Assembly (NCBI GenBank): GCA_009781325.1
Contig: WQYJ01000007.1
Location: 1-22,397, forward strand
Direction: 5' to 3'
DNA length: 22,397 nucleotides
Origin: Propionibacteriaceae bacterium
GTDB taxonomy: Bacteria; Actinomycetota; Actinomycetes; Propionibacteriales; Propionibacteriaceae
Shown: in pieces, positions 8,069 to 15,598 of the stretch
Layout: every line of letters begins with the position of its first letter
Position numbering within the stretch: position 1 is the stretch's first letter
The notes under the pieces: generated by a model
The model's input: only the letters and a program-made list of their open reading frames with translations
The model's database searches: none
Told to the model about the DNA's origin: nothing
Made by a program: the position numbers and the translations under genes

Positions 8069-9658
8069 GTGGCCCAACCCACCATGTCTACCCGATCGTA
8101 CCGAGGCTGGCTCATCAGTGGCGTTGCTCTGGTCGCAGGATTGCTCGTGGGCGCTGGGTTTCCGCCGTTGAACCTATGGTTTCTGGTTCCTGTGGGATTG
8201 ACGGGGTTTGTTCTGGTGAGCCTGGCCTCGACAACACGCATCGGTCTGCTGCGAGGATTCATCTTCGGCTTCGGTTTCAACATCCTGGCTTTCCAGTGGA
8301 TCGGAATCCTTGGTGTTGGTGTTTTGGTTCTCTTCATGGCCTGGCTTGCTGTGTGGTACGCAGTGGTCGGCCTAGTCATCTCAGCGACGCGCGAAACCCC
8401 AGCCTGGGGGTTTGCCGGGGTCACAGCGTGGATGGGCGCAGAGTGGGCGTGTTCACGCTGGCCAGCAGGAGGTTTCGGCTGGGGGAGACTGGCTTACACC
8501 GCGGTGGGAACTCCGATCGATGGTTTGTTTCCCTTTATCGGTTCGACGGGGGTATCGCTGATCATCATCTCCACCGCTGTACTGATTGCCTTCGTGGTTC
8601 GTCCGATGATGACCTCAGAGTCTTCGCTGCGTCGTCTTCACCCGGTTCCTGCTGCGGTCCTGGGAGGTGTGCTCCTAGTCACCGGCGGCGCTGGAGTCAT
8701 GGGCAGAAACTATGATCCACCAGTGGACGGCTCCGAGATCACAGTTGCTGTGGTTCAGGGCAACGTCCCAGGTGTGGGAATCACGGCCCTGGGTGAGATG
8801 TACACCGTAGAAAACAATCACTTGTCTGAAACAATCCTGCTCGCCGCCAAGATTCGTACTGGCGTGGTTGATCAACCGGATTTCGTTGCTTGGCCGGAGA
8901 ACTCCACAGCCACGGACCCCTTTATCCACCAGAAAACCACAGACATCATCGGGATTGCTCTCGATCTCGTTCAGGTGCCTATCCTCGTCGGAGCCATCAC
9001 CCTAGGCCCTGGGGAGAATGAACGCCAAACCACGGGACTATGGTGGACGGTGGATGAGGAAGTGACCGCTAGGTACGCCAAGCGTAACCTCGTACCCTTC
9101 GGTGAGTGGATTCCGCTGAGATCTATTCTCGAACCGCTGATCGAGGATCTGAAGTACGTCGGCCCCGAGTCTATTCCCGGCACAGGCCCCGGAGTTCTCA
9201 ATGTTGAGGTTTCGCAGGGCTCCCTGCGGGTTGGAGACATCATCTGCTTCGAGTTGGCCTATGACTCGACCTTCGACCAGATGATACTCGGTGATGACAC
9301 CACCGGTGGGGGAGGCCAAGTGCTCGTCGTGCAAACCTCGAATGCGATGTTTACTGGCACGCACCAGATGGCTCACCAAGACCACATCACCCGAGTACGG
9401 GCCATGGAGTCACGCAGGGAGATTCTGGTGGCTACTACGAACTCACTGGCAGGCTTGGTGGACTCCCATGGCCGCATCGTGTACGCCGCGCAGATGCGAA
9501 CTGCTGATTCTGCTGTTTTTACTGTGCCGCAACGGACTTTTATTACCCCTGCTGTGGCCTTCCGCCCATGGATTGATCTCGGTAGCATAGTACTACCACT
9601 TCTAGCAGGATTAGGTCTGATTCTTCTGCGTTCAAGGAGGAAAAATGAAGCTGGATAA
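8069..9658 (+). CDS. lnt: Apolipoprotein N-acyltransferase
   Basis: This 529-residue membrane enzyme adds the third acyl chain to the N-terminal cysteine of lipoproteins. About the first 220 residues hold hydrophobic helices, beginning GWLISGVALVAGLLVGAG. The extracytoplasmic nitrilase-like domain follows (about 225-500), with the expected Glu-Lys-Cys triad: E277 in WPENS, K338 in RYAKRNLVPFGEW and C393 in DIICFELAYD. A last helix (about 505-520) precedes a basic tail. The GTG start at 8069 is supported by GAGGTG 8 nt upstream, which overlaps the metW stop; ATG at residue 6 is a less likely start. The gene overlaps ppm1 by 14 nt. In M. tuberculosis the two activities are fused in one polypeptide. 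Confidence 0.94.
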   Translation: MAQPTMSTRSYRGWLISGVALVAGLLVGAGFPPLNLWFLVPVGLTGFVLVSLASTTRIGLLRGFIFGFGFNILAFQWIGILGVGVLVLFMAWLAVWYAVVGLVISATRETPAWGFAGVTAWMGAEWACSRWPAGGFGWGRLAYTAVGTPIDGLFPFIGSTGVSLIIISTAVLIAFVVRPMMTSESSLRRLHPVPAAVLGGVLLVTGGAGVMGRNYDPPVDGSEITVAVVQGNVPGVGITALGEMYTVENNHLSETILLAAKIRTGVVDQPDFVAWPENSTATDPFIHQKTTDIIGIALDLVQVPILVGAITLGPGENERQTTGLWWTVDEEVTARYAKRNLVPFGEWIPLRSILEPLIEDLKYVGPESIPGTGPGVLNVEVSQGSLRVGDIICFELAYDSTFDQMILGDDTTGGGGQVLVVQTSNAMFTGTHQMAHQDHITRVRAMESRREILVATTNSLAGLVDSHGRIVYAAQMRTADSAVFTVPQRTFITPAVAFRPWIDLGSIVLPLLAGLGLILLRSRRKNEAG

Positions 9659-10394
9659 GGTTCTTGTGATCATCCCTACCTACAACGAGGCTGAGAATAT
9701 CGAAATCATCTCGAAACGACTGCGTGAAGCTGTTCCGAGTGTGGACATACTGGTCGCTGATGATGGCTCTCCTGATGGCACAGGTGAGATCGCCGATCGC
9801 CTGGCGGAGGCTGACCCACAGATCCACGTCATGCACAGAACGAAGAAGGAAGGCTTGGGTGCAGCCTACCTGGCTGGCTTCCAGTGGGGGCTTGACCGCG
9901 GGTACGAGGTCCTGGTTGAAATGGACGCCGACGGTTCCCATCAGCCCGAACAGCTCCCCGATCTCTTGGCCGCCCTAGAAGACGCAGACATGGTGAAAGG
10001 CTCGCGCTATGTTCCCGGTGGTTCTGTGGTGAATTGGCCCAAGCACCGTGAGTGGCTCAGCCGCGGAGGCAACTGGTGGACCCGGTTGATGATGGCCATC
10101 CCGGTCAAGGATTCAACAGGAGGGTTTAATGCCTTCCGCGCAGATACCCTGCGCGCCATCATGGGAGAAATCACCTCTCAGGGCTACAACTTCCAGGTAG
10201 ATCTAACCTGGAACACGATCTCCAAGGGCATGACCGTCGCCGAAGTGCCTATCACTTTCATTGAACGTGAGCGCGGCGAATCTAAGATGCGCGGAATGAT
10301 TGTTGTCGAGGCGATGGCCAAGACTACGACCTGGGGGATTGCCTATCGTTTCAGGCAATTGGGTGCCGGGATCAATGGGCTCTTCTCACGTTAG
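9645..10394 (+). CDS. ppm1: Polyprenol monophosphomannose synthase (GT2 family)
   Basis: This 249-residue GT2 glycosyltransferase is expected to move mannose from GDP-mannose to polyprenyl phosphate on the cytosolic membrane face, making the donor for lipoglycans and protein mannosylation. VIIPTYNEAENIE opens the nucleotide-binding fold; ADDGSPDGT (38-46) and the DXD-type motif EMDADGSH (D94, D96) follow, then KGSRYVPGG and STGGFNAFR. There is no C-terminal membrane domain, so membrane attachment probably relies on Lnt, as proposed for the mycobacterial Ppm1/Ppm2 pair. It starts inside the 3' end of lnt with a strong AAGGAGG about 6 nt before ATG. Its TAG overlaps the rbpA stop by 4 bp on the opposite strand. 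Confidence 0.94.
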   Translation: MKLDKVLVIIPTYNEAENIEIISKRLREAVPSVDILVADDGSPDGTGEIADRLAEADPQIHVMHRTKKEGLGAAYLAGFQWGLDRGYEVLVEMDADGSHQPEQLPDLLAALEDADMVKGSRYVPGGSVVNWPKHREWLSRGGNWWTRLMMAIPVKDSTGGFNAFRADTLRAIMGEITSQGYNFQVDLTWNTISKGMTVAEVPITFIERERGESKMRGMIVVEAMAKTTTWGIAYRFRQLGAGINGLFSR

Positions 10395-10675
10395 CTGTGA
10401 CGAACTTCCTTGAGCCGATCAGTGAACATGTGCTTGAGTTCGTCCATGGAGCGGCGCTCCAGCACCATCTCCCAATGAGACTTCCCGGTGATTTTTGCCC
10501 CTTCAGTTTCCGGTACAGAGTTGGTTGAACCCATCTTCCCGCAGTGAGGACAGTCCCAGGTTGTGGGAACTGCGGCATCAGCGGCAAAGGTTCGTACAAA
10601 GGAGTGATCACTATCGCAGGAGTACGTAACCTCCATGCGCTCAGCGAACTCGGTTGTCAGTGTAACGGGACGCAT
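10391..10675 (-). CDS. rbpA: RNA polymerase-binding protein RbpA, short form (94 aa)
   Basis: RbpA binds the primary sigma factor and core polymerase of actinobacteria and stabilises the open complex. The core domain (about 15-60) includes EVTYSCDSDHSFVRTFAADAAVPTTWDCPHCG. The C-terminal sigma-interaction helix SHWEMVLERRSMDELKHMFTDRLKEVR is typical. Two cysteines (CPHC) plus an upstream cysteine could bind zinc, a property that differs between known RbpA proteins. The N-terminal tail is shorter than in Mycobacterium or Streptomyces (111-124 residues). The ATG at 10675 has GGAG 6 nt upstream; an ATG 28 codons further up would have to be read through the promoter region. Confidence 0.92.
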   Translation of the reverse strand: MRPVTLTTEFAERMEVTYSCDSDHSFVRTFAADAAVPTTWDCPHCGKMGSTNSVPETEGAKITGKSHWEMVLERRSMDELKHMFTDRLKEVRHS

Positions 10676-10711
10676 TATCTTCTCCAAGGGACTCGTGTTG
10701 ACACCTATGAC

Positions 10712-10737
10712 AACGCATAATGAGATACAAATATTCC
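10712..10737 (-). promoter_or_regulatory. SigR/SigH-type promoter of rbpA
   Basis: On the - strand GGAAT (10733-10737) and GTT (10712-10714) are separated by exactly 18 nt, matching the GGAAT-N18/19-GTT consensus of the thiol-oxidative-stress sigma factors SigR/SigH. The expected start lies near 10706, leaving a leader of about 30 nt with the ribosome binding site. In Streptomyces coelicolor rbpA is a known SigR target, so the match makes biological sense. Confidence 0.65.
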
Positions 10738-10748
10738 CAGCAGAGCTG

Positions 10749-12185
10749 TTAGCCCTCAATAGCAGATGCCCTCGAAGACTTGACCGGAATCAGAACACAG
10801 AAGCCCGCAAAGAGAATCAGGGCGATGGCAAGCAAACCCCAGTGCTGAGTAGCACCGACTCCAGTGATCTTTTCCCCGAGAAAAACGAAAAGACCGAACA
10901 TAGCTGGGGAGATGAAGGAGATCACGCGGCCAGTGGTGGTGTAGAGCCCAAAGATTTCTCCTGAGTGCCCTTCGGGGATGATGCGTGCCAGGAAGGATCG
11001 TGAGGCCGCCTGAGCGGGTCCGCAGAGACACGACAGCATCAGACCAAAGATCCAGAAGATCGTCTTTCCTTGGGCCACCAACTCAGCGTCGTAGGCTGGG
11101 TTAGGTATCTGACCGAGAACTGGATCGAGGATTTCCGGAGGTACGGCGTACCCAGGCTGGTGGAGGAAGAAGACCAGGACAGCACCCGCAGACAGAATAC
11201 CCAGGCAAATCAGGATGACCTTCTTGGGGCCAATCTTGTCATCAAGAAGGCCGAAGAGGATGGTGACAACCCCAGCAATGAGGTTGGCGGCTGCCCCAAA
11301 GTAGATGATCTCTGTGAAGCTGAAGCCGAAGGACTGCGCAGCGATGACCGCCCCAAAAGCGAAGACAGCAGCAAGACCATCCCGAAACAGAGCAGAGGCT
11401 AGGAGGAAGTACGCTACATGGCGATCCTTCTTCCACAGGGCTGCGATGTGGCGTACGAGTGCCTTGTAGGAGCCAAGAACACCCAGCTTAGTCTTGGATA
11501 TGTCACGGGGGCGATCCTTCAGTGTGAGGAAAGCAGGAATCGTGAAGAGCAAGGTCCACAACCCGCAGACAATCATCGAAACGCGAATCTTGAGGGTTTC
11601 ATCGGTGATCCCGAATAACCCAACCTCAGGTTGGATGAACAGCAGGAGGATCACCAGAAGCACAACGATCCCGCCGAGGTAACCCATACCCCAGCCGAAT
11701 CCAGAGATCTTTCCGACGTTCTTCTCCGTGGCTACCTGGTCGATCGTGGCGTTATAGAAAGAACTGGAGATCTCACCAATGATGGAGCCAACACCGAGCA
11801 GCACCAAGCCAAGAATCAGATAAGACGGCTTCGGAGCAATAAAGTACAGGCACATCGAGATCAATGCCAGTGCCCAGGTAAGAAGGCGCATATTGCGCAC
11901 CAGGTGACCTGAACGATCAGCCGATTGGCCAAGGACCGGGGCAATCAGTGCAATGGTGATTCCTGCGATGGTGGTCGAGATCGACAGTGCGACCGTTGGC
12001 CCATTGGTCCTATCAGGGTCCGCACTGAAGAATGGTTGAGTGATATAGACAGCAAAGACGAAGGTGGTAATCACCGTGTAAAAGGGCTGCGTACCCCAGT
12101 CCCACAGGGCCCACCCCAAAACTCGTGTTGGTTTGGTCGAGGTGTTCTTGGATAACGCTAGAACTTCCGGCTCACTATGGCTCAT
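10749..12185 (-). CDS. UMF1/Atg22-like MFS transporter
   Basis: This 478-residue protein has about 12 hydrophobic helices. WALWDWGTQPFYTVITTFVF is the characteristic opening of the UMF1 family, and the ADRSGHLVRNMR loop and SSFYNATIDQVATEKNVGKISGFGWGMGYLGG are conserved. The family is distantly related to vacuolar amino-acid exporters, but bacterial substrates are unknown. The ATG at 12185 is preferred: it overlaps the TGA of the phosphodiesterase gene (ATGA) and has GGGAGGG just before it. An in-frame ATG four codons upstream has no ribosome binding site. Coupling suggests the two proteins are made together, perhaps handling phosphodiester-derived solutes. Confidence 0.88.
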   Translation of the reverse strand: MSHSEPEVLALSKNTSTKPTRVLGWALWDWGTQPFYTVITTFVFAVYITQPFFSADPDRTNGPTVALSISTTIAGITIALIAPVLGQSADRSGHLVRNMRLLTWALALISMCLYFIAPKPSYLILGLVLLGVGSIIGEISSSFYNATIDQVATEKNVGKISGFGWGMGYLGGIVVLLVILLLFIQPEVGLFGITDETLKIRVSMIVCGLWTLLFTIPAFLTLKDRPRDISKTKLGVLGSYKALVRHIAALWKKDRHVAYFLLASALFRDGLAAVFAFGAVIAAQSFGFSFTEIIYFGAAANLIAGVVTILFGLLDDKIGPKKVILICLGILSAGAVLVFFLHQPGYAVPPEILDPVLGQIPNPAYDAELVAQGKTIFWIFGLMLSCLCGPAQAASRSFLARIIPEGHSGEIFGLYTTTGRVISFISPAMFGLFVFLGEKITGVGATQHWGLLAIALILFAGFCVLIPVKSSRASAIEG

Positions 12186-12967
12186 GAACCCTCCCATTTA
12201 TTGTGACTGATGAGGACATCCTTGAGCAGATCTGGGCGGTCAGTGATGATCCCGTCAACCCCCCAGGCGACCAGTTTGTCCATTTCCTTGGGATCATTGA
12301 CCGTCCAGGCGTGGACGACCCTGCCCAATTGGTGAGCCCGCCGAATGGAATCGGGGGTCAGAACAGGGAACCTCAGTGATCCGATCCGGTTCAGACGCGG
12401 AACCTGGACAGCAACTCCAGGAGAGGCGATGATCCGCCTGGCTCCGGGGATCAGCGTGGTCCACAAGGCTCCCAGAGGGGCCATAGCGGTGGGAATCCTG
12501 CCTCGCGTACGGGCACGGAAATGAGAGATTCGTGTTTGTGAAAAAGAGACAACAAGAACGCGATCCGCAAGTTTGTGAGCGCGGATAGCAGCAACGAGTG
12601 GTTCCACCGCATCAGCAGTTTTCAGATCGATGTTGAAGCGGATATCGGGCAGAGCTTCGACCACCTCATCGAAGAAGGGGATGGGTTCGCCGCCGACTCG
12701 CATTGTCGAGACTTCCGCAGAGGTGTGATTCCTCACCGGTCCCGCGACGCTGGCTAGCCGTTCCATGGAACGGTCATGGAACACCACCAATCGGTGATCC
12801 TTGGTTGCTTGAACATCAGTCTCAATGTAACGGTAGCCCAAGGCAATCGCCTGCTGGAAAGCATGGAGGGTATTTTCTTTACCCAAGTTCGGCATGTAGG
12901 TTGACCCACCCCGATGGGCCATCGCAATAAAACCTGTTCTCAGATAGGGATAGTCTGCTGCAATCAT
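12182..12967 (-). CDS. Glycerophosphodiester phosphodiesterase
   Basis: This 261-residue TIM-barrel enzyme hydrolyses glycerophosphodiesters to glycerol-3-phosphate and an alcohol. Active-site residues are visible: H18-R19 (AHRGG), E31 in KENT, E49 and D51 (IETDVQ), H64-D65 (VFHD) and K115 region NIDLK. VHAWTVNDPKEMDKLVAWGVDGIITDRPD is the usual C-terminal signature. No signal peptide is present, so it acts in the cytosol. It is first in a - strand unit with the UMF1 transporter and rbpA, and diverges from pdxY. The ribosome binding site is weak (AGGCTGGCAG). Confidence 0.9.
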   Translation of the reverse strand: MIAADYPYLRTGFIAMAHRGGSTYMPNLGKENTLHAFQQAIALGYRYIETDVQATKDHRLVVFHDRSMERLASVAGPVRNHTSAEVSTMRVGGEPIPFFDEVVEALPDIRFNIDLKTADAVEPLVAAIRAHKLADRVLVVSFSQTRISHFRARTRGRIPTAMAPLGALWTTLIPGARRIIASPGVAVQVPRLNRIGSLRFPVLTPDSIRRAHQLGRVVHAWTVNDPKEMDKLVAWGVDGIITDRPDLLKDVLISHNKWEGS

Positions 12968-13093
12968 CGATTCTGCCAGCCTGCACCATTATTCACCCGT
13001 TCATTCTTCAACATATAACGGTCTCGGTCAATTAGCCGCCACGGCGTGGTCACTGCCGTTCATCAAAGGTTAAACAGAGAATAATGGAGGTTT

Positions 13094-13948
13094 ATGACCA
13101 CCTTATTGTCGATCCAGTCTTCTGTTGCGTACGGGCATGTGGGTAATTCTGCTGCCGCGTTTACTCTGATGCGGATGGGAGTTGAGACCTATCCTGTCCT
13201 GACAGTCCACTATTCGAATACGACGAGTTACGGTTCCTGGAAAGGCCCAGTGCTGTCTGCGCAAGATGTGATGGACGTGATCACCGGAATTGATGAGCGC
13301 GGAGCACTGAGCGGTGTTGATGGAATTCTTTCAGGATTCCAGGGTTCCGAGGTGATGGGGGAAACTATTCTTTCAGCAGTAGCCCTTGTCAAACAGCGTA
13401 ATCCGAAGGCAGTGTATTGCTGTGACCCTGTGATGGGTGACGTGGGACGTGGCATGTATGTTGCACCCGGGATTCCCGAATTCCTGCGCGACCGGGTCGT
13501 ACCGAATGCTGACATCGTTACTCCCAATCAATACGAACTGGACTTCATCACCAACAGGACAACGACATCTCTGACGGATGTCTTGGCGGCAATCGACGCA
13601 GTCATTGCCCAAGGCCCGCGTACTGTTCTGGTGACCTCAGCTATCGCAGATGATGCACCTGCGAACTCGATTTCCATGGTTGCCGCGACCAAAGATGAGG
13701 CGTGGTTGGTGTCGACTCCGCTCATTGATCAGGTTTTCACAGGCTCCGGAGACATGACCACAGCAGTCTTTTTCGCGCAACTGTTGGAAACCGGGAGACT
13801 CGATTCAGCGTTAAAGACAACCGCCGACGTTGTGTACTCGGTGCTGTATGCAACTGCGCAGTCAGGTCGGCGAGAACTTGCCTTAGTTCAAGCCCAAGAC
13901 CAGATCGTGAATCCAAGTTTTTCCTTCGAGGTACGCAGGATCCGCTGA
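13094..13948 (+). CDS. pdxY: Pyridoxal kinase
   Basis: This 284-residue ribokinase-family enzyme phosphorylates pyridoxal in vitamin B6 salvage. It shows LLSIQSSVAYGHVGNSAA at the N-terminus, THYSNTT-like substrate-loop wording (VHYSNTTSYGSW), YCCDPVMGD and TPNQYELD. The anion-hole motif is TGSGD, with the catalytic base at D220. Length and motifs agree with PdxY rather than PdxK or ThiD. A clear GGAGG lies 7-8 nt before the ATG. It is monocistronic and ends 5 nt before the stop of the convergent murA-like gene. Confidence 0.92.
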   Translation: MTTLLSIQSSVAYGHVGNSAAAFTLMRMGVETYPVLTVHYSNTTSYGSWKGPVLSAQDVMDVITGIDERGALSGVDGILSGFQGSEVMGETILSAVALVKQRNPKAVYCCDPVMGDVGRGMYVAPGIPEFLRDRVVPNADIVTPNQYELDFITNRTTTSLTDVLAAIDAVIAQGPRTVLVTSAIADDAPANSISMVAATKDEAWLVSTPLIDQVFTGSGDMTTAVFFAQLLETGRLDSALKTTADVVYSVLYATAQSGRRELALVQAQDQIVNPSFSFEVRRIR

Positions 13949-13953
13949 CCGTC

Positions 13954-15477
13954 TCACTGGAGGAAGGATGTGATGTTGGCGCCGAGAGCGTTGAGGCGCT
14001 CGGGGAGTTCTTCATAGCCTCGGGAGATGACATACGTGTCTTCTAACACCGTCTCTCCGCGTGCTCCCAAGGCTGCCAAAAACAAACATACTGCTGGTCT
14101 CAGAGCGGGAGGACACACAATTTCGCCGCCGCCGCGCCAGCGGGTAGGCCCAACAACCATCACACGGTGAGGGTCCAGCAGCGTCAGGTTCGCTCCGAGT
14201 TTGTTCAGACCAAGCAGGTGAATCATGCGGTGTTCATAAACCCAGTCGAAGATGGTGGTGGTCCCTTGAGCCATCGCTGCGATCACCGCGAAGAAGGGCA
14301 GGTTATCGATATTGAGCCCCGGGAAGGGCATGGGATGAATCTTGTCGACCGGAGCAACGAGCTGTGAGGGTTTGACGTTGAGGTCAACTAGTCGAGTCAT
14401 CTGATTATGCGAGAAGTACTCCTGCGACATCGAATAGTTCAGTTTCATCGAGTCCAGGACAGCCAACTCTATTTCGAGAAACTCGATGGGTACGCGGGTG
14501 ATCGTTAGTTCAGATTCGGTGGCCACCGCCGCAGTCAACAGACTCATAGCCTCAATGGGGTCCTCAGAGATGTCATAGGAGACATCCTCATCGACATCAT
14601 CAATGCCATGGATGGTGAGCGTGGTCGTTCCGATTCCCTCAATGACAACCCCAAACCGGGTTATGAAATCGCAGAGATCCTGAACCATATAGTTCGAACT
14701 GGCGTTTCTGATCGTGGTCACACCTGGGGTGAAGGCGGCCGCCATCACAGCGTTCTCCGTGACCGTATCACCTCGTTCAGTGAGGGTGAACGCACGGATT
14801 GAGGTGGTCGGAGGTACCACATCACAGTGGTAGTAGCCTTCTGTGGCTTCGACTGAAAGTCCAAGATGGCGCAGAGCCTGGAGATGGGGTTCCACCGTAC
14901 GCGTGCCTAAGTTACATCCACCGGCATAGGGGAGTGTGAAGGCAGTAAAACGGTGCATGAGCGGCCCGAGGAAGAGCAGAATACTGCGAGTACGCCGTGC
15001 TGCCTCGACATTCATCGACGCCAGATCGAGTTGCTCTGGGGGAGTGATCGTGAGGTCTTGTTGATTGTCACTCCATTCGCACTCGACTCCGATACTGGTC
15101 AATACCTCCACAATCCGGTTGACTTCCTCGATGCGCGCGATACCGCGCAGGGTCGTACGGCCTCGATTCAGCAGTGATGCGCACAGAGTTGACACAGCCG
15201 CATTCTTTGATGAACGGGTCTTAATGGTCCCGTGAAGGCGGCGTCCGCCCTCAATGGAGAGATTCATAGCTCCGCTTCCGGGAGTGATCAACTGCTTGCC
15301 TAACACCGAAGAGATTCTATTCAGCATCTCAAGGGAGAGATTTTGGTTGCCCGCTTCGATTCGCCCAATGGCAGACTGGCTGGTGCCCAGGGACTTGGCC
15401 AAATCTGATTGAGTCATGTTCATGGAATGGCGAGCGTCCTTCACGAGGAGCCCGATTGTCTGTGCAGATGTCACCAT
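13954..15477 (-). CDS. MurA-like UDP-GlcNAc enolpyruvyl transferase with N-terminal XRE helix-turn-helix
   Basis: Residues about 8-65 form an XRE/Cro helix-turn-helix (MTQSDLAKSLGTSQSAIGRIEAG). Residues about 70-507 form an EPSP-synthase/MurA fold. Catalytic residues are kept: K91 in SSKNAA (K22 of E. coli MurA), C188 in YAGGCNLGTR (C115) with R193 (R120), the EHRM segment, and ALRPA with SRGYEELPERLNALGA near the end. MurA makes UDP-GlcNAc-enolpyruvate for peptidoglycan; fused to a DNA-binding domain, this copy may instead be a regulated paralogue or a regulator that senses the substrate. A shorter classical murA would be expected elsewhere. The start is ATG at 15477 since TATTCT lies 6 nt upstream and no ribosome binding site supports the longer frames. 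Confidence 0.85.
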   Translation of the reverse strand: MVTSAQTIGLLVKDARHSMNMTQSDLAKSLGTSQSAIGRIEAGNQNLSLEMLNRISSVLGKQLITPGSGAMNLSIEGGRRLHGTIKTRSSKNAAVSTLCASLLNRGRTTLRGIARIEEVNRIVEVLTSIGVECEWSDNQQDLTITPPEQLDLASMNVEAARRTRSILLFLGPLMHRFTAFTLPYAGGCNLGTRTVEPHLQALRHLGLSVEATEGYYHCDVVPPTTSIRAFTLTERGDTVTENAVMAAAFTPGVTTIRNASSNYMVQDLCDFITRFGVVIEGIGTTTLTIHGIDDVDEDVSYDISEDPIEAMSLLTAAVATESELTITRVPIEFLEIELAVLDSMKLNYSMSQEYFSHNQMTRLVDLNVKPSQLVAPVDKIHPMPFPGLNIDNLPFFAVIAAMAQGTTTIFDWVYEHRMIHLLGLNKLGANLTLLDPHRVMVVGPTRWRGGGEIVCPPALRPAVCLFLAALGARGETVLEDTYVISRGYEELPERLNALGANITSFLQ

Positions 15478-15483
15478 AAAGGT

Positions 15484-15489
15484 AGAATA
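15484..15489 (-). promoter_or_regulatory. -10 element of a leaderless murA-like transcript
   Basis: TATTCT on the - strand is followed by ACCTTT and ATG, the same 6-nt spacing as metX, lpd and the DUF3800 gene. No Shine-Dalgarno is present and no clear -35 is seen. Confidence 0.45.
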
Positions 15490-15586
15490 TATCATAAGTG
15501 AGATAATGGTGTTTCCGACCCGCGATCTAAGCGTACGGAGGGTAAACCTATGGTCCAGCCCATTCTGCAAGATAGGGGGTTGGATA

Positions 15587-15592
15587 TAGAGT
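15587..15592 (+). promoter_or_regulatory. -10 element of a leaderless lpd transcript
   Basis: TAGAGT is followed by AGCTTC and the lpd ATG. The G-rich AGGGGG further upstream is too far from the ATG to serve as a ribosome binding site. Confidence 0.45.
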
Positions 15593-15598
15593 AGCTTC

